Source: an uncultured Bacteroidales bacterium (lineage in GTDB: Bacteria > Bacteroidota > Bacteroidia > Bacteroidales > UBA932). From it: 15,527 bases of DNA. Location of the stretch: positions 1 through 15,527 of the forward strand of contig CAMOIZ010000013.1 in assembly GCA_946616385.1 (NCBI GenBank), written 5' to 3'. Under the pieces are notes generated by a model. It was not told the origin of the DNA and did no database searches. It saw only the letters and a list, made by a program, of their open reading frames with translations. How positions within the stretch are numbered: the first letter of the stretch is position 1; each line of letters starts with the position of its first letter. Shown one piece after another: positions 1 to 6,864 of the stretch. The position numbers and the translations under genes are program-made.

Positions 1-768
1 ATCCAGATCGACATCCCCGAGTACGACATCGACTTCAAGGACATCGACGTGGATCCCATCTATCGTGGCGACTGGGAGAAATACGGATTCTTCGACATCA
101 AGGCAAAGAACACCGTTCCTACCGTCCGCGCATACTCGATGGCTTCCTATCCTGCCGAGAAGAACATCATCAAGCTCAATGTGCGTATCGCCACTCCTCC
201 GTTCGACCGCAGTCAGCCCAAGGGTGTATTCAAGATGCTGCCGGTTCCTCCCGGAATCTCTTCATCATACGTATTCACCCGCAAACCTGGCGACAAGGTC
301 ACCATCAGCGGTCCTTTCGGCGAGTTCCTCCTCCCGGAGAACGACCCCAAGGATATGGAGTACATCTTCGTGGGCGGCGGCGCCGGAATGGCACCTCTGC
401 GCAGCCACATCATGCACCTCTTCAAGACCCTCAAGACCGACCGCACCGTGCACTTCTTCTATGGAGCACGCAGCCTTGTGGAGGCCTTCTATCTCGAAGA
501 CTTCGCCGAGATCGAGAAAGAGTTCCCGAACTTCAAGTTCCACCTCGCACTCGACCGTCCGGATCCCGCTGCCGATGCAGCAGGCGTGGCCTATACTCCC
601 GGCTTTGTGCACAATGTGATGTACGAGACCTACCTCAAGAATCACGAGACTCCCGAAGACATCAAGTACTTCATGTGCGGCCCTCCTATGATGGTCGGCG
701 CCGTGAACGGACTGCTTGACAGCCTCGGAGTACCTCCTGAAAGCATACTCTACGACAACTTCGGTTAG
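1..768 (+). CDS. nqrF: NqrF, Na+-translocating NADH:quinone reductase subunit F (3' part)
   Basis: The gene enters from the left edge in frame 1; the last 255 residues are visible. NqrF is the NADH-oxidising subunit of the inner-membrane Na+-NQR complex and passes electrons from NADH through FAD and a 2Fe-2S centre. The visible part is the FAD/NAD(P)H reductase module. RAYSMA (visible residues 43-48) is the flavin-binding RxYS motif, GGGAGMAP (125-132) is the nucleotide loop, and CGPPMM (226-231) is the C-terminal NADH-site cysteine motif. The protein ends in DNFG, close to the usual NqrF end. The N-terminal membrane helix and ferredoxin domain lie outside the window. As nqrF is normally last in nqrABCDEF, the terminator just downstream fits the end of that operon. 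The GTG at 49 is an internal codon, not the start. Confidence 0.96.
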   Translation: MQIDIPEYDIDFKDIDVDPIYRGDWEKYGFFDIKAKNTVPTVRAYSMASYPAEKNIIKLNVRIATPPFDRSQPKGVFKMLPVPPGISSSYVFTRKPGDKVTISGPFGEFLLPENDPKDMEYIFVGGGAGMAPLRSHIMHLFKTLKTDRTVHFFYGARSLVEAFYLEDFAEIEKEFPNFKFHLALDRPDPAADAAGVAYTPGFVHNVMYETYLKNHETPEDIKYFMCGPPMMVGAVNGLLDSLGVPPESILYDNFG

Positions 769-798
769 TAGGTTAGAATTGTAGGTAAAAACTTTTTG

Positions 799-830
799 AC
801 CCATCGGAAACTTATACTTTTCCGATGGGT
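799..830 (+). terminator. Rho-independent terminator after nqrF
   Basis: A perfect 12-bp inverted repeat (799-810 with 819-830, arm ACCCATCGGAAA) encloses an 8-base loop and runs into a short T run (830-833). It lies about 30 bases after the nqrF stop, where a terminator for the nqr operon is expected. The other strand also has T-rich sequence after the hairpin, but no gene there points into it. Confidence 0.9.
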
Positions 831-841
831 TTTCGTATTGC

Positions 842-871
842 AAACTTAAAAAGACACATTAAAACTTAAAA
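842..871. repeat. Two direct repeats upstream of the lipoprotein promoter
   Basis: AAACTTAAAA occurs at 842-851 and again at 862-871, starts exactly 20 bases apart (about two helical turns). The second copy ends 24 bases before the -33 element of the promoter at 896-926. This spacing would suit a same-face protein-binding site or an AT-rich upstream element. The region is AT-rich, so chance is possible. Confidence 0.35.
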
Positions 872-895
872 TTCACGGCTTTTCGTCACTATTTT

Positions 896-926
896 TTTGA
901 GCCGCGGAACTGCCTGCGTAGCTTTG
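896..926 (+). promoter_or_regulatory. Bacteroidota-type promoter for the lipoprotein gene
   Basis: TTTG (896-899), 19 bases, then TAGCTTTG (919-926) exactly matches the Bacteroidota primary sigma factor consensus (TTTG, N19-21, TAnnTTTG). Transcription should begin near 932. That falls almost on the ATG at 934 and leaves a leader of roughly 100 bases before the preferred ATG at 1036. Confidence 0.8.
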
Positions 927-1035
927 CACCATAATGAAACGCGGACCGATGCGGCAGAATTCTCCAGGGCATCCGCCCACAGGCAATCTGCCTCACAGAC
1001 TAAACTGGTTTCTTTTTTTATTGTTGCACACGGAA

Positions 1036-1881
1036 ATGCCGCAAAGGTTCACCAAAAACCAAGGCCCCGGGGCCTTCGCACTGATCACGGCCGTGATGGT
1101 TCTGGTCGGATGCGTAAAGCCCGGGGCCTTGTTCATACAAAATCAGGACACGGATTCGCTTGCGGTTCACATCAACTCCCTGTTACCTTACGACCACTTG
1201 GATATACTGATATATGAAGACACGCTCACACAACCCCTTAAAGCGCATTACCGCCTAGGCAGCGACAGGCATTTTCACCTGCCATGTGCGCCCGGCGACA
1301 AGATAATCGCCGCCCTTGCCGACCTGGACGGAGTGCTGACAGAAGATAAGATTCCAGGCAGTTTTTCAGTTCTTGAGCAGCTTACCATGAACTATGCCGA
1401 TGAAAACCCTGACGCTCCCCTCCAGTCAGCCCTGGCATCTGTTTCAGAAGGTCAGAGATGTGAACTCACACTCCTCCCCCTTCTGTGCAGTGTCGATATA
1501 GGGAACATCAGCATTGTCGGCGACTCTCCCCTGCTGGATCCTGTCGTGCAGCTGGTGGGAGTGAATGCATACGCAAGAGTTTTCCAATATACGGGATTTC
1601 ATCCTACATACACCCTCGAAAGTCCGCAGCCCCTTAAGTATCCACTTATGATGATCAGGGATATTCCTTTCGATATAGGCAACACTCCCCGTATGGCAGG
1701 AGTCCGCCTATACTGTTATCCGAACGAAGATGAAGACGGACCCGGGAGAGCCGGCACATCACTTTTGGTCAGCGGAAATTGCCGCACCGAAAAACGTCAA
1801 TTCAGGATTCCTCTCGGCGCAATCAGCCGCGGAGCCAAAATCTGCATGGACGTAGAATTGAAATCAAGTAATTATGATTAA
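1036..1881 (+). CDS. Fimbrillin-like (FimB/Mfa2-type) lipoprotein
   Basis: 281 residues from ATG 1036. The N-terminus is a lipoprotein signal: MPQRFTK, a hydrophobic stretch and the lipobox LVGC, with lipidated Cys26, so the mature protein should be membrane-anchored. Weak but recognisable features of fimbrillin-type proteins follow: an early LDILIYED strand with a GDKIIAALADLDG segment, and near the C-terminus LYCYPNEDED, a T-x-LLVSGNCRT strand and FRIPLGAI before the final strand. This fits a minor or anchor fimbrial subunit, but no full signature is certain. An upstream in-frame ATG (934) would put the lipobox Cys at residue 60, so 1036 is preferred. Its TAA stop (1879-1881) forms the start of the next gene's -7 box. 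No fimbrial usher or major subunit is visible nearby. Confidence 0.65.
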   Translation: MPQRFTKNQGPGAFALITAVMVLVGCVKPGALFIQNQDTDSLAVHINSLLPYDHLDILIYEDTLTQPLKAHYRLGSDRHFHLPCAPGDKIIAALADLDGVLTEDKIPGSFSVLEQLTMNYADENPDAPLQSALASVSEGQRCELTLLPLLCSVDIGNISIVGDSPLLDPVVQLVGVNAYARVFQYTGFHPTYTLESPQPLKYPLMMIRDIPFDIGNTPRMAGVRLYCYPNEDEDGPGRAGTSLLVSGNCRTEKRQFRIPLGAISRGAKICMDVELKSSNYD

Positions 1882-1886
1882 CTTTG
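1858..1886 (+). promoter_or_regulatory. Promoter for the cytidylyltransferase-oxidoreductase fusion gene
   Basis: TAACTTTG (1879-1886) matches TAnnTTTG. A TTG lies at 1858-1860, 18 bases upstream, one short of the usual spacing. The box ends 6 bases before the ATG at 1893, so the predicted start of transcription is at or one base before the start codon. The first three bases of the box are the stop codon of the lipoprotein gene. Confidence 0.6.
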
Positions 1887-1892
1887 TAAACC

Positions 1893-3233
1893 ATGACCAA
1901 AGTAATCACATATGGCACTTTCGATCTGTTCCATCAAGGTCACATCAATCTTCTGAAACGGGCCAAAGCCCTCGGAGATTATCTCATCGTAGGCGTAACC
2001 ACCGACAACTTCGACCTCGAAAGAGGGAAGCTGAACACCTGCAACAATGTAATGGAACGCATCGAGGCGGTACGGTCTTCCGGACTGGCGGACCAGATAA
2101 TCATAGAAGAATATCGCGGCCAGAAAATCGACGACATACACCGTTACGGAGTGGACATCTTTGCGATAGGTTCGGACTGGACCGGATATTTCGACTATCT
2201 CAAGGAGTTCTGCAAAGTAGTGTATCTTCCCCGCACGGAAGGCATATCCAGCACGCAGCTGCGCGATGAAAGGAACACTGTCGAAATCGGAATGATAGGC
2301 ACGGGCAGCATTGCAAGGCGTTTTCTCGACGAAGCGGAATTCGTATCAAACTGCAGTATCACGGCGGCATACAATCCCGACGCCGCACAGTGCGAAGCCT
2401 TCTGCAAAAAAGCCGGCATAGAGGCATGCAAGAGCACCGGTGAACTCTTTGCGAAATGCAACTCGGTCTATATAGCATCCCCGCATTTCACCCACTACGA
2501 TTATGCGAAAGCCGCTCTTGCTGCCGGAAAGCACGTCCTCTGCGAAACTCCTCTGGTGCTGAAAGAATCCGAGGCCAAAGAGCTTTTCGCTCTTGCCAAA
2601 GAGAAATCGCTGGTGCTCATGATGGCTCACAAGACGGCCTACTGCCCGGCATTCGGCCATCTTATCGCCCTGCTCCAGTCCGGAGCGATCGGAGACATTG
2701 TAGACATCAACGCCGCAACCTCGACACTGACGGACGAGAACGATCCCAAAATGGACAGCAGGCTGTTCGGCGGGAGCATGAACGAGAATGCATGTTTTCC
2801 TCTGCTCCCCATCCTCAGGCTCGCGGGAACGGACTACAGGGACTGTTTCTTTATTTCCAAGATGAAGGACGGGGTGGATATCTACACCAAAGGTCTGCTC
2901 GTATGCGACCATACCGCCGCCTCGTTCGAGGTAGGGCTCGGTGCGAAAACAGAAGGCAGCCTCGTGGTTTCCGGCACGAAGGGATACGCATATGTACCGG
3001 CTCCATGGTGGAAGACTTCCTATTTCGAGCTCCGCTACGAAGACCAGAACCAGAACAAGAAATACTTCTATCCTTTTGCAGGAGAAGGTTTACGTTACGA
3101 AATAAAAGAATTCATTTCCGCGATATTGGCAAAAGGGTATTTCTACTCCAAACTGCCTGTCAAGGAAATACTTGCGATGACAAGAATCCAGGAAGCGTTC
3201 ATCGCAGGAAGAAATGTAAGACATCTGAAGTGA
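1893..3233 (+). CDS. TagD-type cytidylyltransferase fused to Gfo/Idh/MocA-family oxidoreductase
   Basis: 446 residues, two domains. Residues 1-126 are a glycerol-3-phosphate cytidylyltransferase-type domain: YGTFDLFHQGH (7-17) holds the HxGH catalytic motif and RTEGISSTQLR (114-124) is the second signature. Such enzymes join CTP to an alcohol phosphate to give CDP-alcohols. Residues 130-446 resemble Gfo/Idh/MocA NAD(P)-dependent oxidoreductases: EIGMIGTGSIA (131-141) is the dinucleotide loop, ASPHFTHYDYAKAALAAGKH (195-214) is the typical second segment. The usual EKP is CETP (217-220), so the lysine is replaced by Thr219. The fusion suggests one enzyme makes or changes the polyol phosphate that the other activates. 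The substrate is unknown; CDP-glycerol is the simplest guess. The next gene starts 2 bases after the stop, so the two are co-transcribed. Confidence 0.85.
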   Translation: MTKVITYGTFDLFHQGHINLLKRAKALGDYLIVGVTTDNFDLERGKLNTCNNVMERIEAVRSSGLADQIIIEEYRGQKIDDIHRYGVDIFAIGSDWTGYFDYLKEFCKVVYLPRTEGISSTQLRDERNTVEIGMIGTGSIARRFLDEAEFVSNCSITAAYNPDAAQCEAFCKKAGIEACKSTGELFAKCNSVYIASPHFTHYDYAKAALAAGKHVLCETPLVLKESEAKELFALAKEKSLVLMMAHKTAYCPAFGHLIALLQSGAIGDIVDINAATSTLTDENDPKMDSRLFGGSMNENACFPLLPILRLAGTDYRDCFFISKMKDGVDIYTKGLLVCDHTAASFEVGLGAKTEGSLVVSGTKGYAYVPAPWWKTSYFELRYEDQNQNKKYFYPFAGEGLRYEIKEFISAILAKGYFYSKLPVKEILAMTRIQEAFIAGRNVRHLK

Positions 3234-3235
3234 TT

Positions 3236-4285
3236 ATGCATTCCTACGCATTTCCGGGAGATCTCTCCCCCGAGATTTCATCCATCGGTTCCCAACCCAT
3301 TCCATATATGAGGACAGCCGAGTTCTCCGGCATCGTTCTCGAAAGCGAAAGGATCCTTCTGGATCTGATTCATTGCAGCGGCGGACGCACCATCATATAC
3401 ACAGGCTCGGGCACCGGGGCGATGAGTGCCATCGTCGAAAACTACGTCAGCACGTTCAAGAAGGCATTTGTCATAGACGGGGGCTCTTTCGGACACCGCT
3501 GGGCGCTGTTGTGCGAGTACTATGGCATACCCTTCGTCCATTACAAAGTTCAGTTCGCAAAAGACATAGACTACGAAGACCTCGGGAAAAAAGTGCGGGA
3601 AGAGGGAGCCGGAGTGCTGCTGTGCCAGCACGACGAAACATCCTCCGGAGTGCTCTTCGACGCCGGGAAGATAGGAAAGATATGCAAGGCCAACGGCGTT
3701 TCCCTCGTACTCGACGTGATAAGCAGTTTCCTTGCCGAGCCATTCAACATGGATGAAGTCGGCGCCGACATCTGTGTCACCAGCACCCAGAAAGGCCTGA
3801 ATGTTCCCCCCGGTCTTTCAGTCCTGTTTTTCAGCCGCAAGCTGGACGGTTACAAGTTCGCGCACAGGGGCTATTACTGGGATTTTGAAGACAATTTCAG
3901 CAACCTGCGTCGCGGTCAGACGCCGTTCAGTCCCGCTACGATCATATTCCTGCAATTGCACGCAAGGCTGAAACAACTTGAGGCGGAAGGCGGCGAAATG
4001 CGTAATATCGAAGCCGTTCATCACAGGGCCAAAGTATTCCGGTCGCAGTGCAGCAAATACGGTTGGGAGATGCCTGCCGAATCCCCGACTTTCGCCATCA
4101 CGGCGATCCAGACGAAGGATACGGAAGAAAGGCGGATATTCCGGGGTCTTATTGAGAAGTATCAGACATTCATCATGCCCGGCGGAATTCCCGGACATTA
4201 CAGGATATCGCACATGGGGCTTCAGACCGACGAGGAACTGGAACTGCTGGCAGCCAGGATCAACGAATTCTCCGGACTCAGATAA
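3236..4285 (+). CDS. Class V PLP-dependent aminotransferase
   Basis: 349 residues from ATG 3236, which follows the previous stop by 2 bases; upstream in-frame codons run through that gene and are not used. The fold is of the alanine-glyoxylate / 2-aminoethylphosphonate aminotransferase group. YTGSGTGAM (55-63) is the phosphate-binding loop, HDETSSG (132-138) the substrate loop, DVISS (160-164) carries the Asp that contacts the pyridine nitrogen, and TSTQKGLNVPPG (182-193) holds Lys186, the expected PLP Schiff base. It should interconvert an aldehyde or ketone and an amine in the cytosol. Beside a CDP-alcohol enzyme it may supply an amino-alcohol or aminophosphonate head group, but this is inferred from context only. 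The 3' end overlaps licD on the other strand by 8 bases. Confidence 0.85.
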   Translation: MHSYAFPGDLSPEISSIGSQPIPYMRTAEFSGIVLESERILLDLIHCSGGRTIIYTGSGTGAMSAIVENYVSTFKKAFVIDGGSFGHRWALLCEYYGIPFVHYKVQFAKDIDYEDLGKKVREEGAGVLLCQHDETSSGVLFDAGKIGKICKANGVSLVLDVISSFLAEPFNMDEVGADICVTSTQKGLNVPPGLSVLFFSRKLDGYKFAHRGYYWDFEDNFSNLRRGQTPFSPATIIFLQLHARLKQLEAEGGEMRNIEAVHHRAKVFRSQCSKYGWEMPAESPTFAITAIQTKDTEERRIFRGLIEKYQTFIMPGGIPGHYRISHMGLQTDEELELLAARINEFSGLR

Positions 4286-5051
4286 TATAGACTTCCAGCT
4301 TATGTGTCTTCCGCTGATCCGCAGGCGGCAATTGCATATAATCGCCGAACTGTTGCGTCAGAAAGCGGTCCCAATCTTCGAAGGCCATGTATTTCCCGCC
4401 TTCGAACTCCAACTCGGTATAGTGCTCGAACAATGAACGGGGGAACACCTCGACACACCCGTTGTAAACGACGGATACCGCCCCGCAGTATTCGGAAGAC
4501 TCGAAAGGATAGGTCTTCAGCAGATTCTCGCAGTGCCTGAACCACCAGTCCAGAGTATGCAGATGGGCCTCGGCCACGGCGAGCAAGGGACTGGAGAACA
4601 AAGGTTTATAGCGCAGGCGCATGCGATGTGTCTGCTTGCAAAGGTACTTTTCCCAATTCATGCGGTCCTGCTCGGCGGAAGGCTTCCCGTCCACAGGAAA
4701 TATATCTATGTTGAGGCCGAACCTGTAATACTTCCCTCCTTCCCTGGAAACGGTGGAAGGATCGTGGACCTTTGCAAAAAAGTTGACGAAATCCGCCTCG
4801 TCATTCTTCGTGCCGTAAAGACACTTGTACCTTCTCCCCTTGTAAGCGGCGACGAAACGCTCGAAATCGGGCCTGGGCATAAGCAGGTCGATATCGTCAT
4901 CCCACGGAATGAATCCCTTGTGACGAACGGCGCCAATAAGAGTGCCGTAGGCGAGGGAATAACGGATGCCGTTCTCACGGCAAAAGGCATCCACATCTTT
5001 CAGAATGCAGGCAAGGGCTTCCTGAATCTCGGAATGAGACAGTTTTTTCAT
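4278..5051 (-). CDS. LicD-family phosphotransferase
   Basis: 257 residues. The LicD core is clear: YSLAYGTLIGAVRH (31-44) and GFIPWDDDIDLLMPR (46-60), with the Asp cluster 51-53 and 55 expected to bind metal. LicD proteins transfer phosphocholine from CDP-choline to glycans, and relatives such as fukutin/FKRP transfer ribitol phosphate from CDP-ribitol. The role here is most likely transfer of a phospho-alcohol from a CDP donor to a surface glycan. No signal peptide or membrane segment is seen, so it acts at the cytosolic side. Its ATG overlaps the preceding Stealth stop in ATGA (5048-5051). The donor may be made by the fusion enzyme encoded tail-to-tail next to it. I use no symbol because the transferred group is unknown. 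Confidence 0.88.
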   Translation of the reverse strand: MKKLSHSEIQEALACILKDVDAFCRENGIRYSLAYGTLIGAVRHKGFIPWDDDIDLLMPRPDFERFVAAYKGRRYKCLYGTKNDEADFVNFFAKVHDPSTVSREGGKYYRFGLNIDIFPVDGKPSAEQDRMNWEKYLCKQTHRMRLRYKPLFSSPLLAVAEAHLHTLDWWFRHCENLLKTYPFESSEYCGAVSVVYNGCVEVFPRSLFEHYTELEFEGGKYMAFEDWDRFLTQQFGDYMQLPPADQRKTHKLEVYII

Positions 5052-5989
5052 AATCCGACAAGATCGCGGACCGTTTCATCTATAAGTTTCCTGTCTTCAG
5101 GGCCGGTCCTGTCCACTGAATTCAGGCACATATACTTGTAGTTTCCCTTTCTGAAGCGCTCCAGTTTCTTGCGTATATAGTCTTTCCCGGATCTGGTTTC
5201 CATATAGAAAAGATTACCCTTGACAGGCTTCAGATCCAGTCTCCCGCTCCGCCAGAGAGAGACAAACTGCACTTCCTGGGGAGTAAACTGGTCCGGGTTG
5301 CGGAATCGGAACGAGATGTTTCTTTTCAACTCTTCCGGATGCTCCCCATACCAGTTCTCAAACCAGAGCCGGCTCAATGGCCGTGGTGTATGGTTCAGTC
5401 TCAGATAGCGGAAACGGGCGCCGGCAAGGGCTGCGCCGTTGAGCATCAGGCCCTTGAACGTCACCTTCCTGTGCCCGTTCTCCTTTTTCTTCAAGGCGCG
5501 CGTGAAACGGTCGAATGCGATGCAGGAGCGAACAGCATGGCAAACCGGTGTTCCGTCCTGTGCAAAGAAATCTTCCGGGGCAAGCGGACGGCAGACGAGA
5601 AAATCGTCATTGAACTCCACATAATGATCGGACAAGCCGGGTATACGCCACGTCATGGTCTCGATCGCCACGGAATTGAAAACCGGCAGGAAATCCTCGT
5701 AACCGCGGAATATCCGCTTATGGTCCACTACTTCTACCGGGATATTCCCGTCCTGCACATGCGGGTCCTGGCCGTCGGTAACAATCCATATCTTGCGTAT
5801 GAACGGAGCATATCTGCGAATGGATGCGACACACCAGTGAATCTCTCCGTCGTTCGCAAACCTTGTAGGCCCGGCGACGTCGTTCTCGGTAAAGGCCCTT
5901 TCGGGAGCATACCCCCGCATCTTGGAGCGATGCACGGGGTCCGACCCGTCCACCCAGGTTATAACCGCATCTATAGGGAAAGCACTCAT
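5048..5989 (-). CDS. Stealth-type sugar/alcohol phosphotransferase 1
   Basis: 313 residues with the Stealth conserved regions in order: CR1 IDAVITWVDGSDP (6-18), CR2 including NDGEIHWCVASIRR (46-59), IWIVTDGQ (67-74) and FNSVAIETMTWRIPGL through EFNDDF (104-130), CR3 RLNHTPRPL (197-205), and a CR4-like CLNSVD (288-293; usual form CLND). Stealth proteins are cytosolic hexose-1-phosphate transferases of capsule and exopolysaccharide synthesis, forming phosphodiester links from nucleotide-activated donors. The ATG overlaps the stop of the second Stealth gene in ATGA (5986-5989) and the stop overlaps licD, so translation is probably coupled along this set. Acceptor and donor cannot be told from sequence. 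Confidence 0.85.
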   Translation of the reverse strand: MSAFPIDAVITWVDGSDPVHRSKMRGYAPERAFTENDVAGPTRFANDGEIHWCVASIRRYAPFIRKIWIVTDGQDPHVQDGNIPVEVVDHKRIFRGYEDFLPVFNSVAIETMTWRIPGLSDHYVEFNDDFLVCRPLAPEDFFAQDGTPVCHAVRSCIAFDRFTRALKKKENGHRKVTFKGLMLNGAALAGARFRYLRLNHTPRPLSRLWFENWYGEHPEELKRNISFRFRNPDQFTPQEVQFVSLWRSGRLDLKPVKGNLFYMETRSGKDYIRKKLERFRKGNYKYMCLNSVDRTGPEDRKLIDETVRDLVGL

Positions 5990-6864
5990 GATTCGAAACG
6001 GGATTTGTCCGGAAAACGGCTCTCGAAGGCGGCAAGCATCTCTTCACGCATCTGCAGGTATTTATCGTCCGTCATCTCCACGTCGTTGATGCAGGCGAAA
6101 GACGTCGCCGGCCTGCGGATGAACTCTGCAATCTGCGCTCCGCTGTATACGCCTTGCGAGATGTGTCTGTTGGAGATTCTTTCGGGAATCATCCGTCCGC
6201 TGAAATACATGTAGTCCAGATACAGGTACTGATTCGGATTCTCCGGCCTGCGGAGACGCGAACTCTTTGCCATTATCTCGGCTTCGAGGGCCATGAAGCA
6301 ATCCTGCGAAGCGCTTTTCAGCATAGGGGAACAGATGTGCTGCGGACGGACGAAGAAAGGGCTTCTCCCCTTTCCGAGAGCCTTGCGCGCCATATCGGAA
6401 GACGCCTTGCACTGCTTCTTGTACATATTCCCTGCAAAAAGATGCCACGACATGCCCATGACACCCTTTCCGTCCCGGAAGAAATCTTCCTTCCTGCAGA
6501 CTGCGAGTGGGAACATGTCGTCATTGAAATAAATGAACTCCTCGGCAAGTCCGGGAATCCGGTGCAGGAACATCTCTATGGTGCAGCTGTTGAATACGGG
6601 CAGAAGTTCGGAAGGGATAATGTCCTCGTGAAGGACCACATGCAGATTCTCCCTGTCCGCCCATGCAGGCACCTGACTGCTGGAGGACACCACCAACCAC
6701 ACGTTATCTATGAATGGAAGACAGGTCTCGATCCCGCGCAGCAGGTACTTCAGCGTACCCCAGTCCCGGAAACGTTTTTCGAGCAAGGGCTTGCCGGCGA
6801 ACTTCTCATAATCGGCACGCCAGACCTCGTCCAGGCCGTCCACGTATGTAATTACAGCGTCCAT
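5986..6864 (-). CDS. Stealth-type sugar/alcohol phosphotransferase 2
   Basis: 292 residues, a diverged paralogue of its downstream neighbour. It has CR1 DAVITYVDG (2-10), CR2 with FRDWGTLKYLLRGIE (32-46), VWLVVS (55-60), FNSCTIEMFLHRIPGL (91-106) and IYFNDD (111-116), a CR3-like HICSPM (176-181), and CR4 CINDVE (258-263). It is expected to make a phosphodiester bond between a sugar or alcohol phosphate and a glycan. CR1 starts at residue 2, so the start is firm; the ATG shares one base with the TAA of the GDPD gene (TAATG). Two unlike Stealth proteins side by side may make alternating linkages or form a heteromer; this is inference. Confidence 0.83.
   Translation of the reverse strand: MDAVITYVDGLDEVWRADYEKFAGKPLLEKRFRDWGTLKYLLRGIETCLPFIDNVWLVVSSSSQVPAWADRENLHVVLHEDIIPSELLPVFNSCTIEMFLHRIPGLAEEFIYFNDDMFPLAVCRKEDFFRDGKGVMGMSWHLFAGNMYKKQCKASSDMARKALGKGRSPFFVRPQHICSPMLKSASQDCFMALEAEIMAKSSRLRRPENPNQYLYLDYMYFSGRMIPERISNRHISQGVYSGAQIAEFIRRPATSFACINDVEMTDDKYLQMREEMLAAFESRFPDKSRFES

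Noticed and set aside
265..843. A 192-codon minus-strand frame opposite nqrF
   Set aside because: The nqrF frame is certain, the antisense product looks like no family, and the terminator hairpin lies inside it.
934..1035. Earlier ATG (934) for the lipoprotein, 7 bases after the -7 box
   Set aside because: It would place the lipobox cysteine at residue 60 behind a second hydrophobic stretch, whereas ATG 1036 gives a normal 26-residue lipoprotein signal. The leaderless pattern elsewhere keeps it as an alternative.
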